64,000 bases of DNA. Origin: VXYK01 sp965221585. Its GTDB lineage: Bacteria; Actinomycetota; Acidimicrobiia; Acidimicrobiales; Aldehydirespiratoraceae. The notes under the pieces are model-generated. The model was not told the origin of the DNA, made no database searches, and worked only from the letters and a program-made list of their open reading frames with translations. The stretch covers positions 372,001 through 436,000 of the forward strand of contig OZ244898.1 of the NCBI GenBank assembly GCA_965221585.1. The letters run 5' to 3'. The position numbers were made by a program, and so were the translations under genes. Positions 38,545 through 46,586 of the stretch are shown piece after piece; the first letter of the stretch is position 1; every line of letters begins with the position of its first letter.

Positions 38545-39744
38545 TCAGATGATGTTGTCGGCCCGCAGAGCGTCCAGCTCGCTGCTGGACAGGCCCAGCG
38601 TGCTCGAAAGCACCTCATCGGTGTGCTCGCCGACTCGCGGCGCACCAGCGGGAGCGGCAGGTGTTTCTCCCAACAGGCGGGGGAATGGTGCTTGCTGGCG
38701 GACCGGTCCGATGATCGGATCGTCAACGGTGCAGATGTCGCCTCTGGCCAGCACGTGTTCATCCGCGGCGAGGTCTGCCACATCGTAGATTTTGCCTGCG
38801 GGCACGTCGCAGGCGACACAGCGAGCCTCTATGTCGTCGGCGTCTGCGGTAGAGACCCATTCGGCGACCAGCGCGTTGATCTCTTCTCGGTTTCTTGCTC
38901 GGGTGGCTGCTGTGGCGAAACGTTGGTCGTCGGCCAGTTCAGGTCGGTCCATTGCCCGGCACAAGCGTTTGAAGAACGTCTGACTCCCGCCGACGATGTA
39001 GACGTAACGTGAGTCGCGGCTGGCGTAGTTGCCGATCGGGGCGGCGATGGCGATGCTGTCGGCGGAACGGTTGCGGACCATTCCCAGCCGGTCGTAAGCG
39101 GCGATCGTCCACTCCATGATGCGCAGGATCGAGCCGTACATGTACACGTCTATCACCCCGCCGGTTCCGGTTCCTCGGGCGTCCCGTTCATAGAGCAGGC
39201 TGGTGATCGATTGGGCCGCGAACAGTCCGGTCAGGTAACCGGCGATGTTCACTCCCGGTCTTGCGGGAGGACGATCGGGATAGCCGGTTATGTGCATCAA
39301 CCCGCTGAAGGCGAGTGCGTTTCCGTTGAGACCGGGTCGCAGCGATTTCGGGCCGTCCTGGCCGAAGACGCTGAACCGGGCGGTCACCAGACGCGACGGC
39401 AGACTGGACGGGTCGATTCCCCATCTCTCGAGCGTGCCGGGGCGGAAACTCTCGCACACAACGTCGGCGGAGCTTGCCAGGGAGCGGTAGATCTCCTGGC
39501 CCTGGGGCTGGCGCAGGTCGATGGTCACCGATTTGCGACCGCGGCCCTCAACCGACCAGTAGAGGGAGTAGAGCTCACCGTCGTTGTCGACGTAGGGACC
39601 CAGTTCGCGCAGGCTGTCGCCCCGCCCGGGGTCCTCGATCTTGATGACCTCGGCGCCCTGCTCGCCCAGGATCGCCGCGCAGAAGGGAGCCGACACACGC
39701 GACCCCAGGTCGATCACTCGCAGTCCCTCCAGGGGTCGTCTCAT
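38545..39744 (-). CDS. CaiB/BaiF family III CoA-transferase, copy 1
   Basis: A 399-residue class III CoA-transferase. The Rossmann-type opening MRRPLEGLRVIDLGSRVSAP is followed by ILGEQGAEVIKIEDPGRGD and SVTIDLRQPQGQEIY, then the conserved ADVVCESFRPGTLERWGID. The family moves CoA between carboxylic acids, often in carnitine, oxalate or bile acid metabolism. It lies 48 bases downstream of a similar gene. The pair looks like a gene duplication. Substrates are unknown. Confidence 0.88.
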   Translation of the reverse strand: MRRPLEGLRVIDLGSRVSAPFCAAILGEQGAEVIKIEDPGRGDSLRELGPYVDNDGELYSLYWSVEGRGRKSVTIDLRQPQGQEIYRSLASSADVVCESFRPGTLERWGIDPSSLPSRLVTARFSVFGQDGPKSLRPGLNGNALAFSGLMHITGYPDRPPARPGVNIAGYLTGLFAAQSITSLLYERDARGTGTGGVIDVYMYGSILRIMEWTIAAYDRLGMVRNRSADSIAIAAPIGNYASRDSRYVYIVGGSQTFFKRLCRAMDRPELADDQRFATAATRARNREEINALVAEWVSTADADDIEARCVACDVPAGKIYDVADLAADEHVLARGDICTVDDPIIGPVRQQAPFPRLLGETPAAPAGAPRVGEHTDEVLSSTLGLSSSELDALRADNII

Positions 39745-39792
39745 GGCAGTCTCCGATCCACGGCAGATGACGTTACTCGACGACTAGGCGCT

Positions 39793-40995
39793 TCAGATCA
39801 CATTGCGTTCTCTCAACCCCGCTAGTTCGGTCTCGGACAGTCCCAGCAGGCTCGAAAGCACCTCGTCGGTGTGTTCACCCAGCTGGGGAGCACCCGTCGG
39901 GATCGGCAGGAGGCTGTCGTCGAAGCGGGGGAAGGGAGCCTGTTGGCGAACCGGGCCGATGACGGGGTCGTCGACGATGCAAAGGTCTTGGCGGGCGCGC
40001 ACATGGTCGTCGGCAACTACATCTGAAACGTCGTAGACGACACTGACTGGCACTCCGTGGCGACCGCAGCGATCCTCGATGGTGGCCGCATCCAACCCGG
40101 ATGCCCATTCGGCGACGGTCTGGTTTACCACTTGCAGGTTGCGTCGTCGCGCCGACGGCGAGCAGAAGCGTTCGTCGTTGGGCAATTCGGGCTTGTTCAT
40201 GGCTGTACAGAGGTTGTTGAACACCTCCTGTCGCACGGCCACGATGCACAAATGGCGGCCGTCGCGGCTTTGGAAGTTGTCGAGCGGCGCGGCCTGGTCG
40301 GATTGATTGCCGGTGCGCTGACGGACGATGCCCAGACGGTCATAGGCGGGGATGGTCCACTCCATGATCCGCAGAATCGATCCGTAGAGGTAGGCGTCTA
40401 CGACGCCCCCGGTTCCGGTTCCCTTGGCGTCGCGCTCATAGAGCAGGCTGGTTACTGCCTGAGCCGCGAATACCCCGGTCAGGTAGTCGGCGACGGGTAG
40501 GCCCGAGCGCACCGGGGGCTGGTCGGGATTTCCGGTGATATGGGTCAGCCCGGAGAAGGCGCTGGCGTTGTGGTCGAATCCGTGGTGAAGGGACTTGGGT
40601 CCTTGCTGGCCATACAGACTGATGCGGGCTGTGATCAGTCGCGGGTTGAGTTGGGAGGGGTCGATGTTCCAGCGTTCCAAGGTGCCGGGCCGGAAGTTCT
40701 CACACACCACGTCGGATTCCGAGGCCAGGCTCCGAAACAGTTCCTGACCTTCGGGTTCTCGAAGGTTGATGGTCACCGACTTGCGTCCCCGCCCCTCCAC
40801 CGACCAGTACAGGGAGTAGCGGTTGCCGTTGTCGTCGGTGGTGAAGGGTCCGTTTACCCGGGTCTTGTCGCCGAGGTGGGGGTCCTCGATCTTCAGCACC
40901 TCCGCGCCCTGCTCACCGAGGACTCCGGCGCAGAACGGCGCAGCGATCCGGGTGCCCGCATCGAGCACTCTGATCCCGGCCAGAGGCTGCCTCAT
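39793..40995 (-). CDS. CaiB/BaiF family III CoA-transferase, copy 2
   Basis: A 400-residue paralogue of the neighbouring CoA-transferase, very alike throughout. Both carry YSLYWSVEGRGRKSVTI and GGVxDxYxYGSILRIMEW-type cores and similar ends in HTDEVLSS. Its ATG overlaps by four bases the stop of a 22-codon upstream frame (40992-41060), suggesting translational coupling to a leader or gene remnant. The two proteins may form a heterodimer or act on different CoA acceptors. Confidence 0.88.
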   Translation of the reverse strand: MRQPLAGIRVLDAGTRIAAPFCAGVLGEQGAEVLKIEDPHLGDKTRVNGPFTTDDNGNRYSLYWSVEGRGRKSVTINLREPEGQELFRSLASESDVVCENFRPGTLERWNIDPSQLNPRLITARISLYGQQGPKSLHHGFDHNASAFSGLTHITGNPDQPPVRSGLPVADYLTGVFAAQAVTSLLYERDAKGTGTGGVVDAYLYGSILRIMEWTIPAYDRLGIVRQRTGNQSDQAAPLDNFQSRDGRHLCIVAVRQEVFNNLCTAMNKPELPNDERFCSPSARRRNLQVVNQTVAEWASGLDAATIEDRCGRHGVPVSVVYDVSDVVADDHVRARQDLCIVDDPVIGPVRQQAPFPRFDDSLLPIPTGAPQLGEHTDEVLSSLLGLSETELAGLRERNVI

Positions 40996-41060
40996 TGGGC
41001 CGGCCGATCAGCGGTCTTGAGCCGCTCGTAGCGGGTCAGATCGAATGCGTTAGCGCCCAT
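40992..41060 (-). CDS. Possible 22-residue leader peptide or gene remnant upstream of the CoA-transferase
   Basis: ATG 41060 opens a short frame reading MGANAFDLTRYERLKTADR and ending PAQ, then TGA. The stop overlaps the CoA-transferase ATG as ATGA. The overlap favours real translation, but no ribosome site is evident. The composition resembles the N-terminus of an acyl-CoA enzyme, so it may be the stub of a deleted gene rather than a regulatory peptide. The 69 bases between it and the PIN toxin stop show nothing else. Confidence 0.35.
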   Translation of the reverse strand: MGANAFDLTRYERLKTADRPAQ

Positions 41061-41129
41061 GCGCGCACCCTAGATCACCCGTTTTCCGCGGCCAAGCCAA
41101 CCCCGGTCATGACGGGTGGCGCTTGTTGC

Positions 41130-41528
41130 TCAACGATGGTTCAGGACGGCAACCCCCGGCAGGTCTGCGAACGCCGAGCGGTCTGCGCTGATGACGGTGC
41201 GATTGTTGGCTCGTGCTGTGGCGGCGATGATCAGATCGTGGGCACCGCGCGGTTTGCCGGAAGTCCGAACATGTGCGAGCAGGGCTGCGTGAGCGGCGGC
41301 AACTTTCAGGTCGTAGTCCAACACAGGGATGGAGTCGACCAGAGCGCCTACGAAGCTCTGTCGGGTGTCCTTGCGTTCTGCCGACGCCAACTCGACGCCG
41401 ACGAGAAGTTCGGCCACTGTGATCACCGCGACGGCGGTTTCGTCCTCGTCGGATATCAGCTTGGCGAGTTCTTGATCACTGCGTTCGGCGTCGATCAGGA
41501 ACGTGGTGTCTAGCAGTAGTTGGCTCAC
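41130..41528 (-). CDS. PIN-domain toxin (VapC family)
   Basis: A 132-residue PIN ribonuclease. Acidic metal ligands are Asp in LLLDTTFLIDAERSD, Glu in VITVAELLVGVE and Asp in RGAHDLIIAATA, with a last Asp in VISADRSAFADL. VapC toxins cleave tRNA or rRNA until bound by the partner. The gene overlaps the antitoxin by four bases, giving the classic antitoxin-first order. Confidence 0.92.
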   Translation of the reverse strand: MSQLLLDTTFLIDAERSDQELAKLISDEDETAVAVITVAELLVGVELASAERKDTRQSFVGALVDSIPVLDYDLKVAAAHAALLAHVRTSGKPRGAHDLIIAATARANNRTVISADRSAFADLPGVAVLNHR

Positions 41529-41767
41529 GTGCGTTGCTCGAGACGAATGAGTTCTCGCATCTCTGCCAGTTCGTTTGCCCAGGACGGGTCGAAGCTGTGG
41601 TTCCGCAACAGTTCTTTGATGGCCGCCCCTTGACCTTGTTTGACCGGTTCGATCTGAGCCACCACTTTGCCGTGTCTGACGATGGTGAAGCTCTCTCGGT
41701 CTTGTTCGACGGCATCCAGCAGATCAGAGAACCGCCTTGCTGCCTCCGTAGCCGTGATTTCAGCCAT
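41525..41767 (-). CDS. Phd/YefM-type antitoxin of the PIN toxin
   Basis: An 80-residue antitoxin. The Phd/YefM DNA-binding half is EITATEAARRFSDLLDAVEQ, with FTIVRHGKVVAQIEPV. The C-terminal helix (ELAEMRELIRLEQRT) would wrap the toxin. Its start faces a perfect palindrome (41770-41786) that is the likely autoregulatory operator. A near copy lies at 43143-43385. Confidence 0.9.
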   Translation of the reverse strand: MAEITATEAARRFSDLLDAVEQDRESFTIVRHGKVVAQIEPVKQGQGAAIKELLRNHSFDPSWANELAEMRELIRLEQRT

Positions 41768-41769
41768 AG

Positions 41770-41786
41770 AATCAGATTATCTGATT
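41770..41786. promoter_or_regulatory. Palindromic operator of the PIN/Phd toxin-antitoxin pair
   Basis: A perfect palindrome, AATCAGAT-T-ATCTGATT, two bases upstream of the antitoxin ATG. Phd/YefM antitoxins repress their own operon at such sites. A degenerate equivalent, AATCCGAATATCCGATT, lies at 43388-43404 in the same position before the second antitoxin. Confidence 0.7.
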
Positions 41787-41814
41787 ACCGTAGAAAGTCA
41801 AACGGTGAGCAAAC

Positions 41815-41855
41815 ATCCTTGAAAATCCGTCATGACATAACAGATTTTCAAGGAT
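41815..41855. promoter_or_regulatory. 13-bp inverted repeat in front of the DUF4143 ATPase gene
   Basis: Arms ATCCTTGAAAATC (41815-41827) and GATTTTCAAGGAT (41843-41855) are exact reverse complements, 15 bases apart, ending 11 bases before the ATPase ATG. It sits in an AT-rich spacer between the divergent antitoxin operator and the ATPase. It could be an operator for a dimeric regulator or an RNA hairpin in the leader. Which one is not clear. Confidence 0.65.
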
Positions 41856-41866
41856 ATATTTGTCTC

Positions 41867-43027
41867 ATGGCACTGATCGACAGACCGATTGATGCGAACA
41901 GCTTGAGGCTGGCGTTGTCGCGTGCCCCGGCCACGGTGCTGACCGGGCCCAGGCAGGTCGGCAAATCCACGCTCGCCCGGCAGTCCGTAGCTTCGTCACC
42001 GTCGGCGTTCTTCGACCTTGAAGACCACCGTGATCTCGCCCGTCTCGCCGAACCCACGCTGGCGTTGCGCGACACGGGTGAGACGATCGTCATAGATGAG
42101 GCTCAACGTGCGCCGGATCTGTTTCCGACGCTTCGAGTCCTGATCGACGAGAACCGTCGACCTGGCCGCTTCCTGATTCTCGGTAGTGCGTCTCCGGATC
42201 TCATCGGTCTCGGTTCGGAGTCGTTGGCGGGCCGGGTGACCTTCGTTGAGCTGGGTGGGTTTCGTCTCGCCGATGTCGGCGTGGACCGTCTTGATGACCT
42301 TTGGTTGCGTGGTGGCCTACCCGAGTCGTTCGTCGCCGAGACCGACGAGGCGTCGAATCACTGGCGCGACGACTACATCTCGACATTCCTCGAGCGTGAC
42401 CTAGCCGATCTCGGCTTTCGATTTCCGGCCACCACAATGCGGCGGTTCTGGACGATGCTTGCCCACTTCCACGGTCAGACCTGGAACGGAGCCCGTGTCG
42501 CCCGGTCAATCGATGTTTCGGAAGCAACTGTGAGGCGCTATATCGACGCCCTCAGCGACGCTCTGGTCGTGCGGCAACTACCGCCGTGGTTCGCCAATGT
42601 CTCCAAGCGTCAGGTCAAATCGCCCCGGGTCTACATACGCGATTCTGGTCTGCTGCACCGCCTGTTGGGGATCAACGGCATGCTTGAACTTGAGCGCTCA
42701 CCGGTGGTTGGTGCGAGCTGGGAGGGAATGGTTGTGGAGCAGCTGCTGAGCATGTTCGCTGACTCGCGACCGGCTTACTGGTCAACCCACGGTGGAGCAG
42801 AACTTGACCTGCGGTTGGAAATCGATGGGCGAGTCTTCGGTTTCGAGATCAAGCGCACCGCCAAGCCCACTGTGTCCAAGTCGATGCACAGTGCCATTGC
42901 CGACCTCGGCCTCGACCATCTGTTCGTCGTCCACGCCGGCCCCCACCGTTTCCCTCTCACCGACCAGATCACCGCTATCCCCGTCGTCGAGCTCCTAACC
43001 GCCGACGCCCCGCTCGGGTCCCCGTGA
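41867..43027 (+). CDS. AAA ATPase with DUF4143 (AAA_14) domain
   Basis: A 386-residue protein. Walker A is VLTGPRQVGKSTLARQ, Walker B TIVIDEAQRAPDLFP, with LILGSASPDLIG as sensor. The C-terminal DUF4143 part contains WSTHGGAELDLRLEIDG and GFEIKRTAKPT, a PD-(D/E)xK-like E..D..EIK arrangement. Function of this widespread family is unknown. Nuclease-linked or toxin-like roles have been suggested. It sits between two related toxin-antitoxin loci. Start ATG 41867 (MALIDRPIDANSLRLALSR) follows an inverted repeat. Confidence 0.88.
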   Translation: MALIDRPIDANSLRLALSRAPATVLTGPRQVGKSTLARQSVASSPSAFFDLEDHRDLARLAEPTLALRDTGETIVIDEAQRAPDLFPTLRVLIDENRRPGRFLILGSASPDLIGLGSESLAGRVTFVELGGFRLADVGVDRLDDLWLRGGLPESFVAETDEASNHWRDDYISTFLERDLADLGFRFPATTMRRFWTMLAHFHGQTWNGARVARSIDVSEATVRRYIDALSDALVVRQLPPWFANVSKRQVKSPRVYIRDSGLLHRLLGINGMLELERSPVVGASWEGMVVEQLLSMFADSRPAYWSTHGGAELDLRLEIDGRVFGFEIKRTAKPTVSKSMHSAIADLGLDHLFVVHAGPHRFPLTDQITAIPVVELLTADAPLGSP

Positions 43028-43080
43028 CCGTGCCGAGCCGCGCCGTGAGCGCGCGGAATTGCGTGATGGACGTTGCTTGC

Positions 43081-43146
43081 TCAGCGATTGTGCAGGACGG
43101 CGACTCCCCGCAGGTGTCCGAACGCGTCCGGCAGCAGGTGACTCAT
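43081..43146 (-). pseudogene. PIN toxin gene reduced by internal deletion to 21 codons
   Basis: ATG 43146 overlaps the second antitoxin's stop exactly as in the intact pair. The reading frame gives MSHLL at the start, matching MSQLL of the intact toxin, then DAFGHLRGVAVLHNR at the end, matching SAFADLPGVAVLNHR. About 110 central codons, including most catalytic acids, are missing. The remnant stays in frame and ends at TGA 43081. Confidence 0.8.
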
Positions 43147-43385
43147 GTGCGCTGCTCGAGGCGAACGAGATCGCGCGTCACCGCCAATTCGCCTGCCCAG
43201 GCCGCGTCGAGGCTGCGACTTCGCAAGAGCTGCTTGGTAGCCGCGCCCTCGCCTCGTTTGATCGGCTCGATCTGTGCCATGACCTTGCCATGCCGCACGA
43301 TGGCGAAGTTCTCCCGGCCCTGCTCGACCGTATCAAGCAGGTCGGAGAACCGCCGCGCAGCCTGACTCGCCGTGATCTCGCTCAT
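43143..43385 (-). CDS. Orphan Phd/YefM-type antitoxin, second copy
   Basis: An 80-residue paralogue of the antitoxin at 41525: EITASQAARRFSDLLDTVEQ against EITATEAARRFSDLLDAVEQ, and the same LIRLEQRT-like end (LVRLEQRT). Start is ATG 43385. The longer open frame to 43463 is not used. Its toxin partner has been cut down to 21 codons, so this copy has no active toxin to neutralise. It may still act against the intact toxin at 41130, or on its operator. A degenerate palindrome (43388-43404) precedes it. Confidence 0.85.
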   Translation of the reverse strand: MSEITASQAARRFSDLLDTVEQGRENFAIVRHGKVMAQIEPIKRGEGAATKQLLRSRSLDAAWAGELAVTRDLVRLEQRT

Positions 43386-43488
43386 ACAATCCGAATATCC
43401 GATTCCGCGACCAGCGCAACCTCCAGACAGCCAGTCTTTCCCGCGGGTACGATACCTCGGCAAACCCTGGGAGCCAGGAGGCGAGGCG

Positions 43489-44481
43489 ATGACCGATGTT
43501 CGAGACGGAGACCACCCCGCTCCCCCTGCGCCCGCGACTGTGGAGCCGAGTGATGCGGTACCTGTGAACCGACAAGACCCAGCGCCCGTGACCCGCGCGG
43601 AACTTCGAAGGAAGGCCCTTGAGTCACGAACGAGGTATGTGCTTGGTGACTTGCCGGGTGAGGAGGAGGGAGCGGAAATAGACCGTGCCCTGACGCGGGA
43701 GGCTGAGGACGAGTCGTCGCTGGGGGTCGCCTTTCGATTTCTTGTCGTTGATGAGATCCCAGACGATGAGCGGATAGCGGCACTCCAGGATCACTCTGGT
43801 CACACCAGCCCAGGGACGGCAATCGGTCTTCGTCAGCACTTGGACGCGTGGCGATTCGGCATCTTCCCTCAGGGAACGTCAATGGCAAGGCAGATCGCCG
43901 CCCGCATGAGGTCCACGATGCGCAGGCACGAATTCTCCCCGGGCGCTCGGGAGGTTCTTGAGCGGAACATTGATGGTCTCGAGAGGATCGCGTCGGATGC
44001 CGATGCAGCCGAAGCTGAACAGGACGAGGCTGAGACCGCTGAGCGAAGCGTGGAGGAGGTGCTGCGGGACCGCACCGGAGTGTACGTGTTCACCTATCCC
44101 CACTACCTCCGCCATCCGACCCATCCGGTCGGCGACTCTGAGAAGATGCCCGAGCGGACACTGCTGAAGGTGGGATTCGCAGACAACGGCATCCTTGAGC
44201 GCGTGAATCAGGAGACCAGCGGCACGGGCATCCCGGAGCATCGCCGTGTTCTCCGCGCCTACCTGGCGACCCAGGGCCGAGATCAGTCGAGCCGAGACAT
44301 CGAGCGGGAGTTCCATGCGCTCCTCGATGCTGCGGGTCACGCGGGACCGAAACGGGGCTCCACCGAGTACCAGCGTGGCGGGAGGGAGTGGTTCTACACG
44401 AACGTCGACTACCTGGATCTCGTCGCAAAGCTCCTCGACCTTGAGATCATCGAGATCGACTCGCCTCAGTACGAACTCTGA
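43489..44481 (+). CDS. GIY-YIG-like (T5orf172-type) nuclease-domain protein
   Basis: A 330-residue protein starting MTDVRDGDHPAPPAPA after AGGAGG. A helical N-terminal region carries an acidic Glu-rich stretch (AAEAEQDEAETAERSVEEV). The C-terminal half has the GIY-YIG-like pattern: GVYVFTYPHYL, LLKVGFADNGILERVN and GREWFYTNVDYL. That resembles T5orf172/MUG113 relatives. Catalytic activity is not certain. It lies in the accessory stretch next to the TA loci, so a defence role is a guess. Confidence 0.72.
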   Translation: MTDVRDGDHPAPPAPATVEPSDAVPVNRQDPAPVTRAELRRKALESRTRYVLGDLPGEEEGAEIDRALTREAEDESSLGVAFRFLVVDEIPDDERIAALQDHSGHTSPGTAIGLRQHLDAWRFGIFPQGTSMARQIAARMRSTMRRHEFSPGAREVLERNIDGLERIASDADAAEAEQDEAETAERSVEEVLRDRTGVYVFTYPHYLRHPTHPVGDSEKMPERTLLKVGFADNGILERVNQETSGTGIPEHRRVLRAYLATQGRDQSSRDIEREFHALLDAAGHAGPKRGSTEYQRGGREWFYTNVDYLDLVAKLLDLEIIEIDSPQYEL

Positions 44482-44683
44482 GCCAGCAAGAAGTCAACCC
44501 GAAGCACTTGCGGTACCGGCGGATTCCAAGGCAGCGCGAAGCTGGCTTCGGGATTCTGGCGAAAGGCGACTGTCCTTGATCGGTCCTCGTCGCCCGGATA
44601 ATTCTGCCGACAACTGTCCTTAACGACTTGAGCGAATAGGGCGGAGATACATAAAATGCAATGTAGTTGAGAGCGGGAGATTC

Positions 44684-45421
44684 GTGCGAGTAGGGATCAA
44701 TTTAGACGGTTTCAACTTGTACTACGGAGGACGCGCGGTATGCGGTCGAGGGCAGCCAGGTTGGCGTTGGCTGGACCTCCGAGCCCTCGGAGACCGTTTG
44801 GTCGACAACAGCGTCTGGTCCCAGCACGACGCCGTTGTGGACCAAGTCGTGTACTGCACTGCGCACATCAAGGGAAACGTGAACCGTCAAGGGCGGCGAG
44901 ACCAGGACATCTACATTCGGGGCCTGACCGAGCACGCGTCAGTTGACCAGCTTGAGTTGGGGAAGTACATCTCTCGGACCAAGAGGGCCCTACTAGCTAC
45001 TGAAGATCACAAAGGGCGGCCGGTGCCTTGCGAGCCAGCGTGGCCAGTCATGGTCAGGAATGGGACCACTGCCGAAGAAATCGCCAATGCCAATTTTATG
45101 GTTTCCTACCAACACGTTGAGGAAAAGGGCTCGGATGTCAACGTGGCATCGCACCTGTTGTTGGATGTCTTTAGCGGCCAGGTAGAAGCCGCGGTCGTGA
45201 TCTCAAACGACAGCGATCTGCGCTTCCCGATCCAAGAGTGCCGAAAGCGGGTGCCCGTAGGAACCGTTAATCCGAGTAGTTCGCCTACAGCAGGAGATCT
45301 CCGGGGTCAGCCGAAAGATGGCGTTGGGGACCATTGGTGGTATCGGCTCAAAAAGTCGGACTATGAATCGTGCCAACTCCCCGACTCAGTTGGTTCAGCC
45401 TTGAAGCCAGCAGGCTGGTGA
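44684..45421 (+). CDS. NYN/PIN-like RNase domain protein
   Basis: A 245-residue protein, start GTG 44684. Acidic NYN pattern: Asp in RVGINLDGFNLYYGGRAV, then EEKGSDVNVASHLLLDVFSG with the second Asp, and AVVISNDSDLRFPIQEC with the third. These match the NYN (LabA/PIN-like) nuclease family. The 200 bases before it are AT-rich and no gene was found there. A hairpin terminator follows. Partner and target RNA are unknown. Confidence 0.8.
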   Translation: MRVGINLDGFNLYYGGRAVCGRGQPGWRWLDLRALGDRLVDNSVWSQHDAVVDQVVYCTAHIKGNVNRQGRRDQDIYIRGLTEHASVDQLELGKYISRTKRALLATEDHKGRPVPCEPAWPVMVRNGTTAEEIANANFMVSYQHVEEKGSDVNVASHLLLDVFSGQVEAAVVISNDSDLRFPIQECRKRVPVGTVNPSSSPTAGDLRGQPKDGVGDHWWYRLKKSDYESCQLPDSVGSALKPAGW

Positions 45422-45480
45422 AGGAACTCGCGCAAATGCCTTGTCAACTTCTAGGTGATGCGGTACTCTTTTAGCCACCC

Positions 45481-45510
45481 ACCCGGCTCCATGAGGGCCG
45501 GGTCTTTCTT
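45481..45510 (+). terminator. Rho-independent terminator downstream of the NYN gene
   Basis: A seven-base-pair stem, ACCCGGC with GCCGGGT, around a nine-base loop, followed by CTTTCTTT. The T-rich tail is on the plus strand, so it ends the NYN transcript. The convergent tRNA-Glu follows 42 bases on. Confidence 0.75.
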
Positions 45511-45552
45511 TGTACAGCTTGACTCGATGGTGACAACGGCAAGCTGCAGCGG

Positions 45553-45625
45553 CACCCCGTACGGGATTCGAACCCGTGTTACCGGCGTGAAAGGCCGGCG
45601 TCCTAGGCCGCTGGACGAACGGGGC
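45553..45625 (-). tRNA. tRNA-Glu (TTC)
   Basis: A 73-nt cloverleaf with acceptor GCCCCGT against ACGGGGT (first pair G-U). Anticodon arm GCCGGCCTTTCACGCCGGT carries TTC. T-arm is ACGGGTTCGAATCCCGT. It lies 21 bases downstream of a 94-bp repeat whose TATGCT on the minus strand is a likely -10 box for this tRNA. Confidence 0.92.
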
Positions 45626-45646
45626 CCGACCAGCGAACCGGCCGAC

Positions 45647-45740
45647 CGACAGCATACGTCGTCGGATTCGAGACGGTGCACACATTTGCGCGCAAGTGGT
45701 GCGCTAAGCCGGTGGTGAAGGTGTTGATCGGTACCCGAGG
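45647..45740. repeat. 94-bp direct repeat, left copy (tRNA-Glu upstream region)
   Basis: Matches 46587-46680 at a constant offset of 940 bases with no gaps, 81 of 94 identical by my count. The first 28 bases, including the CATACGTCGTCGGATTCGAG stretch, are identical. On the minus strand it reads TATGCT, a possible -10 of tRNA-Glu. On the plus strand its right part repeats the 5' end of the plsY frame (GGTGGTGAAG) and then stops. The 141 bases between this copy and the UDG-like gene hold no gene, but contain a short match to the DUF4143 gene (see findings). Confidence 0.8.
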
Positions 45741-45881
45741 ATCGGTGCCAGGGGCGGGGGCGTGATCGTCGAGCGGTCGCTCACTGGATACGAGGAATCA
45801 CGACCGGCTTGCTGGTCAACGTTCGGGTTGCGCAGCACTGGATGTTCGGCGGCACCGAAGCGCGCTTTGCACGCGCCAGAA

Positions 45882-46553
45882 TCACTGATCGTTCAGAGCT
45901 TCCAGCACCAGTTTGGTCGGATCAGAAGCTGTGCGCGTCCACTTATGGCCTCTTGAGGGATGTGCCAACACGACAACACTGAGACCGTTTCGATTCCGGT
46001 GCCACGTACTTCGCCAAGGCTGCTTGTTCTCGTCGGTCCAGCACTTGACGAATTCGTCTGCCTCGAGCCGGTCGCGGACGAAACGTTCTAGCTTCTTTCC
46101 CACGACCACGACGACTTCAACAGACAATCTGTCAAGCACCTCTTGATGAAATGCCCAGCACTGGCGGGCGTCATCGTCCGTGTTGCCAGGGTATTTCTTC
46201 ACAATTTTGGAACGGAGGAACAGTACATTGCTCGCTGGCACTGTGCCGGGGTCGTAACCCGCAACCCTGAAGAGATGCAGCAGGCTGGGCTGGATCCCAC
46301 TCGTACCAGGTTCACCCTTCCATCGTTCGTCCCGATACGCTGACCAGTTCTCAGGGCAGCGGTTCATGACCTTCGTGGTGTGACGAAGCACAGTGTCTCC
46401 GGGGTGGGAGACAGGGTCACCCCCGGGATTGATGCCGAGTACGTACAGGGGCGAGGGCGCACTGAACGCCCTGCGTCCCGAATAGAACACCCTGCCATTC
46501 CGGTGTTTCATTGACTCGGGAATGAACTCAGCGAAGTGTTCAATCACGGCCAT
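45882..46553 (-). CDS. Uracil-DNA glycosylase superfamily protein
   Basis: A 223-residue protein. Start ATG 46553 (MAVIEHFAEFIPESMKHRNG) has GGGAGG upstream. The UDG-fold motif 1 appears as PLYVLGINPGGDPVS. Motif 2-like segment is VVVLAHPSRGHKW, with His-Pro-S. These residues suggest a base-excision or UDG-like family enzyme of unclear class. The gene sits between the two 94-bp repeat copies and is read from the right-hand one, so it looks like an inserted cassette. Confidence 0.65.
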   Translation of the reverse strand: MAVIEHFAEFIPESMKHRNGRVFYSGRRAFSAPSPLYVLGINPGGDPVSHPGDTVLRHTTKVMNRCPENWSAYRDERWKGEPGTSGIQPSLLHLFRVAGYDPGTVPASNVLFLRSKIVKKYPGNTDDDARQCWAFHQEVLDRLSVEVVVVVGKKLERFVRDRLEADEFVKCWTDENKQPWRSTWHRNRNGLSVVVLAHPSRGHKWTRTASDPTKLVLEALNDQ

Positions 46554-46586
46554 AGCCTCCCTCAACCAATTCACCGGTAGGCCGGG

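Noticed and set aside
43386..43463. Upstream extension of the second antitoxin
   Set aside because: It does not align to the first copy. Position 43385 matches the start of the paralogue and sits just beyond the palindrome.
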